Source: Moraxellaceae bacterium (GTDB lineage: Bacteria; Pseudomonadota; Gammaproteobacteria; Pseudomonadales; Ketobacteraceae). From it: DNA of 11,285 nt. Below the pieces are notes generated by a model. The model searched no databases. It was not told where the DNA came from and saw only the letters and a program-made list of their open reading frames with translations. Numbering within the stretch: the stretch's first letter is position 1; each line of letters starts with the position of its first letter. The DNA lies in the NCBI GenBank assembly GCA_002402125.1, contig NVVG01000023.1, positions 3,181 to 14,465 on the forward strand, given 5' to 3'. This document shows, piece after piece, positions 7,658 to 11,285 of the stretch. Made by a program: the position numbers and the translations under genes.

Positions 7658-8839
7658 ATGGTAGATAAAGATAAGAACGCAGCATTAGCGTTGTCTGGCA
7701 ACTGGAACTATCCCACCTCAATAGCGTTTGGTATTGGAAAAGTGCAGATTGTGCCGGAAATGTGTCGAGCAAATGGTTTTAACAACCCCTTGCTTGTGTG
7801 TGATCATGGGTTGGTTGATTTGCCTTTTGTGAAAACTTTGGTTGAAGATTTCTCGTCCAAATCTATTTCTCTTGGTATTTTTTCGGAGGTAAAGACCAAC
7901 CCTACCGGGCGTAACGTTGAAGACGGTGTCGCTGTATATAAACAGGGGCAGCATGATGCAGTGATTGCATTGGGTGGTGGTAGCGCGTTGGATGCGGCCA
8001 AGGCCATCGCATTAATGATTGGCCAGAATAGAGAATTGTGGGATTTCGAAGATGAGGGTGATAATTGGAGGCGAGTAAACGAGTCCCAGCTGGCACCTGT
8101 TATCGCAATTCCAACAACGTCAGGTACGGGTTCTGAGGTTGGCAGGGCCTCGGTCATCGTTGATGAATCCCGAGAAAAGAAAGTGATTATTTTCCATCCA
8201 AGTATGATGCCTTTTCAGGTGGTATGTGATCCACAGTTAACGGTGGGCCTACCATCCGCGATTACTGCCGCAACGGGTGTTGATGCATTCGTTCATAGCT
8301 TTGAAGCCTATTGTGCGCCAGGTTTTCATCCGATGGCAGATGGAATCGCGCTAGAAGCAATGCGGCTGATAAAAGAAAATCTGGTTGTTGCCTACCAAGA
8401 TGGTAGTGATCTCGTTGCGCGATCAAATATGATGGTGGCCTCTACGATGGGGGCAACCGCATTTCAAAAAGGCCTCGGTGGCGTGCATGCTCTGGCTCAT
8501 CCTTTAGGCGCTATTTATGATAAGCACCATGGCCTGTTAAATGCGATCTTGCTTCCCTACGTGATACAACAAAACCTTGGGGCAATCGAGGCCAAATTAG
8601 AAGTCATTGCTGGTTATTTGCAATTAGATAAAGTTAGTGCGACGGGTTTTTTAGAATGGATTGTTTCCTGGCGAGAGTCATTGTCTATTCCGGCTAATTT
8701 GGGTTCTATTGGTATTTCCGCACAACGAGCGGATGAAATTGGCGAGTTTGCTGTTAACGATCCTTCTGCCTCCGGAAATCCTGTTGCGTTGTCTGCGACG
8801 CAGTATGCGGATATATTTCGTCGCGCGGTAGGTTGTTAG
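7658..8839 (+). CDS. Iron-containing (group III) alcohol dehydrogenase
   Basis: A cytoplasmic NAD(P)-dependent dehydrogenase interconverting an alcohol and an aldehyde or ketone, of the FucO/AdhB/EutG-like family. The Rossmann-like N-terminal half shows GGGSALDAAK (106-115) and PTTSGTGSEV (152-161). The helical half supplies the metal ligands D209 and H213 (GVDAFVHSFEAY), H277 and H291 (VHALAHPLGAIYDKHHG), with H281 at the conserved catalytic position, so a catalytically competent metal site is expected. The length of 393 residues is standard. GTGAGG at 7647-7652 precedes ATG 7658. It follows the aldehyde dehydrogenase by 64 bases and is the last gene of the run. It is the natural supplier of the aldehyde oxidised by its neighbour. 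A 4-hydroxybutyrate-type or ethanol-type substrate cannot be excluded. Confidence 0.92.
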   Translation: MVDKDKNAALALSGNWNYPTSIAFGIGKVQIVPEMCRANGFNNPLLVCDHGLVDLPFVKTLVEDFSSKSISLGIFSEVKTNPTGRNVEDGVAVYKQGQHDAVIALGGGSALDAAKAIALMIGQNRELWDFEDEGDNWRRVNESQLAPVIAIPTTSGTGSEVGRASVIVDESREKKVIIFHPSMMPFQVVCDPQLTVGLPSAITAATGVDAFVHSFEAYCAPGFHPMADGIALEAMRLIKENLVVAYQDGSDLVARSNMMVASTMGATAFQKGLGGVHALAHPLGAIYDKHHGLLNAILLPYVIQQNLGAIEAKLEVIAGYLQLDKVSATGFLEWIVSWRESLSIPANLGSIGISAQRADEIGEFAVNDPSASGNPVALSATQYADIFRRAVGC

Positions 8840-8876
8840 TACGCAGTTTCCAGTTGGGCAGTTGGTTAATTGAGAG

Positions 8877-10001
8877 TTAATGACTACTGTCTAATTGATC
8901 GAGCTGATACAGCATCTCTTTGAAGCTGGACTCAATGAGATGTTTGGTTGCTTCGGTTTCGGTAATGGATTCTACAAATTGATCCAATGCATCTATTAGG
9001 GTGATTTCTTGTTCTTCGCTAAGGCCGAGAGTCATGATTATCCCATCGGTGTGTTCTCTGTAATCGATTATTTTTTGCCAAATATTTTTTTCATATGTAT
9101 TAAATGTGTCGCGAATTTCAAGCATGCTTTCGCTTGTATTTGCCGTTACGGATTGTAAGCCAGATTTGCGTTTGTCGGCGAGTAAGATGACAAGATCAAT
9201 TGTAGTGATTCGAGCATCTGTCACGCCCAGCATCATAGCGAGGTTATCTTTTAAGCGGCCGTATTTAGGGTCCTCTTTGTTGGGAGTGTTTGTCACGAGT
9301 ATGGATATTCTTTGGTCATTAATTATGAATTTGTGAACACCTTCGATTAATTTGCCTTTTTTTAAGCTTTTGCTGAGTAGATGCGCTTCAAAGGAATTGT
9401 CTGCGCAACCAAAATTGACTACTTTGTTGATACCTCTGATTTGTAAGATGACATTTGCCCCCAACGTTAGAACAGTTTGTGCCAAACTAAGTCCAAGGTC
9501 GTTGTAGCTATTACAGCTGGTGATTTCTTCCATGTAACGTAAAATGACGCCCATTTCGCTGTTGCTTTCCATGGCAGTAAAAGCAGTTGCGCGGGCTAAT
9601 TCAGCACTTGCGATTAGTTTGTTTCGTTCCGCCGCGGTATCGACGCTATTACTGATTTTATGGAAAAGTTCAATGGGGTTATAGGGTTTGGAAATAAAAT
9701 CATCGGCGCCTTGCTCATAAGCCGTTATGCTGTCTTCGAGAGAGGTTAGGTTGGATAAGAAAATAATATGGCTAGGTGGGTTGAGTGATTTTGCCGCCTT
9801 GATGATGGGTATTATTTCTAGGTTAGCCATTCCTGGGTTTAAGAGGATAACGGCAGGTGAGGTTTGGTTTATGCAGTCGACAGCAGTTTCAGGAAACAAA
9901 CAGGTTTCTACTGCGAACGTGTCTGACAGCATGTCTTTGATAATTTCAACATCATCCTCTTCATCGTCAATGATTAGAATACTGTTTACACTATCACCCA
10001 T
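8877..10001 (-). CDS. Receiver-domain protein with Asn at the phospho-acceptor site and an uncharacterised C-terminal region
   Basis: This 374-residue cytoplasmic protein starts with a receiver (REC) fold, about 5-122. It keeps the acidic pair D12/D13, the switch Ser83 and Lys105 in the SKPY motif, but the residue normally phosphorylated is Asn55 (VILLNPGM; codon AAC, plus-strand GTT at 9837-9839). Conventional phosphorelay is therefore unlikely. A helical linker (about 122-150) leads to a region with the pattern TAMESNSEMGVILRYMEE and then an alpha/beta part (about 165-290) that looks GAF-like in style. I have seen similar tails on gammaproteobacterial receiver proteins without a named domain. 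The last 80 residues are helical. There is no DNA-binding, GGDEF, EAL or kinase domain. The start at 10001 is preceded by an AGGG about 10 bases upstream. The gene faces the alcohol dehydrogenase gene tail to tail with 37 bases between, and diverges from the YfiR-like gene. Confidence 0.85.
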   Translation of the reverse strand: MGDSVNSILIIDDEEDDVEIIKDMLSDTFAVETCLFPETAVDCINQTSPAVILLNPGMANLEIIPIIKAAKSLNPPSHIIFLSNLTSLEDSITAYEQGADDFISKPYNPIELFHKISNSVDTAAERNKLIASAELARATAFTAMESNSEMGVILRYMEEITSCNSYNDLGLSLAQTVLTLGANVILQIRGINKVVNFGCADNSFEAHLLSKSLKKGKLIEGVHKFIINDQRISILVTNTPNKEDPKYGRLKDNLAMMLGVTDARITTIDLVILLADKRKSGLQSVTANTSESMLEIRDTFNTYEKNIWQKIIDYREHTDGIIMTLGLSEEQEITLIDALDQFVESITETEATKHLIESSFKEMLYQLDQLDSSH

Positions 10002-10305
10002 TATCTTATGACCCTTGGCGCTGGTTATTCTATATAATACGCTACTTCGTCAATTTAGTTGCCTTGAATGTAAGGCTGGAAATTTACCAATAAGTTGTAA
10101 AAACTCTTCTTTGGCAAAGGGTTAGGCTATTATTTGGGGCGCTTTTGAGATTTTTAGAGAGCTATTTGTGCTAAGCAGACGCGCTTTTATTGTTAATGCA
10201 CCTATACTACTTTGTAGCCTGTAGGTAATTAATGTCAGATATGTTGAAATAATAAGCGTTTAGGCACAAAAATTACCATAAAACACTGATAATGCATCTG
10301 GGTTT

Positions 10306-10335
10306 TGGTAATATTCACCATGGTAATATTTACAA
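10306..10335 (+). repeat. Two adjacent 15-bp direct repeats, operator-like, upstream of the YfiR-like gene
   Basis: TGGTAATATTCACCA (10306-10320) is immediately followed by TGGTAATATTTACAA (10321-10335), 13 of 15 bases identical. The first copy is nearly palindromic (TGGT...ACCA around AATATT), as expected for a dimeric regulator site. Confidence 0.65.
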
Positions 10336-10341
10336 TATTAT
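10314..10341 (+). promoter_or_regulatory. Candidate promoter of the YfiR-like gene
   Basis: TTCACC (10314-10319, four of six) and TATTAT (10336-10341, five of six) are 16 bases apart. They overlap the 15-bp direct repeats, so a protein bound to the repeats would cover the promoter. The call is by motif only. Confidence 0.35.
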
Positions 10342-10420
10342 GTTCAACAATTCTGTATTTTATTAATTAGAGATGATTTTGCCGAAACACAATAGCTTTT
10401 GTAGTCGGTTAATAGGCGTT

Positions 10421-10972
10421 ATGGAATATTTAGGGATAATTATCAAAAGGATGTGTTTACTACTGGCGACGGTGATGCTGTTGCACAGTGGCTCCGCTGC
10501 CGGCCAAGTCGACGCGCCAAATGGGCTAAAAGCGGCTTACCTCCTTAGTTTTTCTAAGCTAATTAGTTGGCCATTAAATATCCTTCCCGTTAAAAACGCT
10601 AATCTTGTCTTTTGTGTTGCGGCGAGTGAATCGTTTACCAATGAACTTCGGAACTATTCAGGTAAAAGTGTTCAAGGGCGACGCGTTCAAGTTGTAGCAT
10701 TGGGTGAGTCCAGTGACTCTTTAGGCTGCCATATTATTTATGTTGACCCCTTGCACTCGGTGGCCTGGTTCGATGATTCAAGAGCTAATTTCGGTCAACT
10801 CTTGGTTGGCGAAGAAGAGGGGTTTATTGGTAAAGGCGGAGCGATTAATTTCTATAGCGATGGCGAAAAGTTACGTTTTGAGATTAGCGTACTAGCGGCC
10901 AAGAAGTCTGGTCTAGATATTAGTTCTCGGTTGTTGAAATTGGCTAAGATTGTTGGAGGTGTTGGCCGATGA
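10421..10972 (+). CDS. YfiR-like (DUF4154) periplasmic protein
   Basis: A secreted periplasmic protein of the YfiR/DUF4154 family. In Pseudomonas aeruginosa, YfiR restrains the membrane diguanylate cyclase YfiN; relatives often sit before histidine kinases or cyclases. The 183 residues start with a signal peptide: charged IIIKR, hydrophobic CLLLATVMLL and probable cleavage after about SAA, with no lipobox. The mature part shows the family patterns KAAYLLSFSKLISWP, the GxxVQGRRVQV stretch, GCHIIYVD, a GGAINFY-type strand and SGLDISSRLLKLAKIV at the end. The mature chain has only two cysteines, in VFCVA and LGCHI, 38 residues apart, matching the spacing of one disulfide known in P. aeruginosa YfiR. 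ATG 10421 is preferred because it gives a normal signal peptide and has AGG at 10414-10416; ATG 10373 is in frame and would add 16 residues. The stop overlaps the next start (ATGA). Confidence 0.85.
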   Translation: MEYLGIIIKRMCLLLATVMLLHSGSAAGQVDAPNGLKAAYLLSFSKLISWPLNILPVKNANLVFCVAASESFTNELRNYSGKSVQGRRVQVVALGESSDSLGCHIIYVDPLHSVAWFDDSRANFGQLLVGEEEGFIGKGGAINFYSDGEKLRFEISVLAAKKSGLDISSRLLKLAKIVGGVGR

Positions 10973-11285
10973 GAGATATATTCAACCGACTATCGGTTTC
11001 CAATAAGCTACTCGTTATCAATATTATTGTTGTGGTTGGTGCGCTGTTGTTAGCAACGGCTGTGTTTGTTTCGATTGAGCGTACGGCGGTTCGGGAGCGT
11101 ATTATTAATGAGCTGGTCGCGCATACGGAAGTCATAACCTATAACGTGGCGGCGTCACTAGCCTTTGACGATGAGGCGAGCGCGGTTGAAATATTAACCT
11201 CGTTGCAATCTATACCGCAGATACAGGAGTCGTTGATTTTTGATGCCCGAGGCGAACTATTTGCTGAGTACATTGCACCTCATGC
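10969..11285 (+). CDS. CHASE8-like membrane sensor, N-terminal part (cut by the window edge)
   Basis: Only the first 105 residues are present. A short cytoplasmic start (MRDIFNRLSVSNKL) is followed by a transmembrane helix at about 14-36 (LLVINIIVVVGALLLATAVFV). The following periplasmic segment carries the pattern ITYNVAASLAFDDEASAVEILTSL, then FDARGELFAEY. This is typical of the CHASE8 sensor domain found in YfiN-type diguanylate cyclases and in some histidine kinases. The output domain lies beyond the edge, so cyclase and kinase cannot be told apart. The start overlaps the YfiR-like stop by four bases and has a strong ribosome site GGAGGT at 10955-10960, eight bases upstream. Translational coupling suggests that the two proteins act as a pair across the inner membrane. 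Confidence 0.8.
   Translation, partial: MRDIFNRLSVSNKLLVINIIVVVGALLLATAVFVSIERTAVRERIINELVAHTEVITYNVAASLAFDDEASAVEILTSLQSIPQIQESLIFDARGELFAEYIAPH

Larger units (their letters stand above)
10002..10420. other. Divergent intergenic region between the receiver gene and the YfiR-like gene
   Basis: The stretch is AT-rich and has no supported gene apart from a possible N-terminal extension of the YfiR-like gene from ATG 10373. For the minus-strand gene, TTGACG (10053-10048) and TAGAAT (10032-10027) make a possible promoter with a short 15-base spacer. On the plus strand a perfect TATAAT lies at 10033-10038 without a good -35, and CTATACT at 10202-10208 is sigmaS-like. A 5-bp stem GCCTT/AAGGC (10061-10076) has no U tract. 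Near the right end are 15-bp direct repeats, listed separately. Confidence 0.55.

Noticed and set aside
8840..8880. CAGTT-rich stretch (8844, 8851, 8859) between convergent genes as a terminator or recombination site
   Set aside because: The copies are very short, unevenly spaced and do not form a stem; no further structure supports a site.
10033..10038. Perfect TATAAT on the plus strand
   Set aside because: No -35 hexamer at proper spacing and about 340-390 bases from the next plus-strand gene; such hexamers are common in AT-rich gaps.
10061..10076. GCCTT/AAGGC inverted repeat as a terminator
   Set aside because: The stem has only 5 bp and no T-run follows on either strand; it also lies upstream of, not after, a gene.

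Overview
The window looks like chromosomal DNA of a gammaproteobacterium, probably marine or otherwise environmental. This is inferred from the moderate-to-low GC content, the style of the proteins (SulP permease with STAS domain, FapA/DUF342 protein, a receiver protein with a gammaproteobacterial type of C-terminal region, YfiR plus a CHASE8-type sensor) and ordinary Shine-Dalgarno sites. No tRNA, rRNA, CRISPR array, insertion sequence or phage gene is visible, so nothing marks a mobile island.

Layout. Positions 1-335 are non-coding and probably carry the promoter of a SulP-family anion transporter (336-1901), which ends in a strong intrinsic terminator. A 374-base gap without a convincing gene leads to a small zinc-ribbon protein of the PhnA type (2329-2733) that lacks the usual second domain. 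The next gap (2734-2985) holds a three-copy 16-bp repeat and a sigmaS-like -10 element in front of a FapA/DUF342 gene (2986-4719, TTG start). Only 32 bases later begins a same-strand metabolic set: a glutamine-synthetase-like ligase (4752-6119), an NAD(P)-dependent aldehyde dehydrogenase (6208-7593) and an iron-type alcohol dehydrogenase (7658-8839). Facing them on the minus strand is a receiver-domain protein (8877-10001) whose phospho-acceptor Asp is replaced by Asn. Across a 0.4-kb divergent gap, a YfiR-like periplasmic protein (10421-10972) overlaps by 4 bases the start of a CHASE8-like membrane sensor that runs off the window edge (10969 onward).

How the genes may work together. The ligase, aldehyde dehydrogenase and alcohol dehydrogenase make a coherent catabolic module. 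The ligase could cap the amino group of an amino alcohol or amine with glutamate, the alcohol dehydrogenase could oxidise the hydroxyl to an aldehyde, and the aldehyde dehydrogenase could finish to the carboxylate. The ligase has a Trp where true glutamine synthetases have the ammonia-site Glu327, which favours an amine over ammonia. No gamma-glutamyl hydrolase is in the window, so the pathway as seen is incomplete. The right-hand end is a signalling block: a YfiR/CHASE8 pair, commonly tied to cyclic-di-GMP control, beside a pseudo-receiver protein. The regulatory DNA is unusually repetitive, with short 15-16 bp tandem repeats in three intergenic regions.
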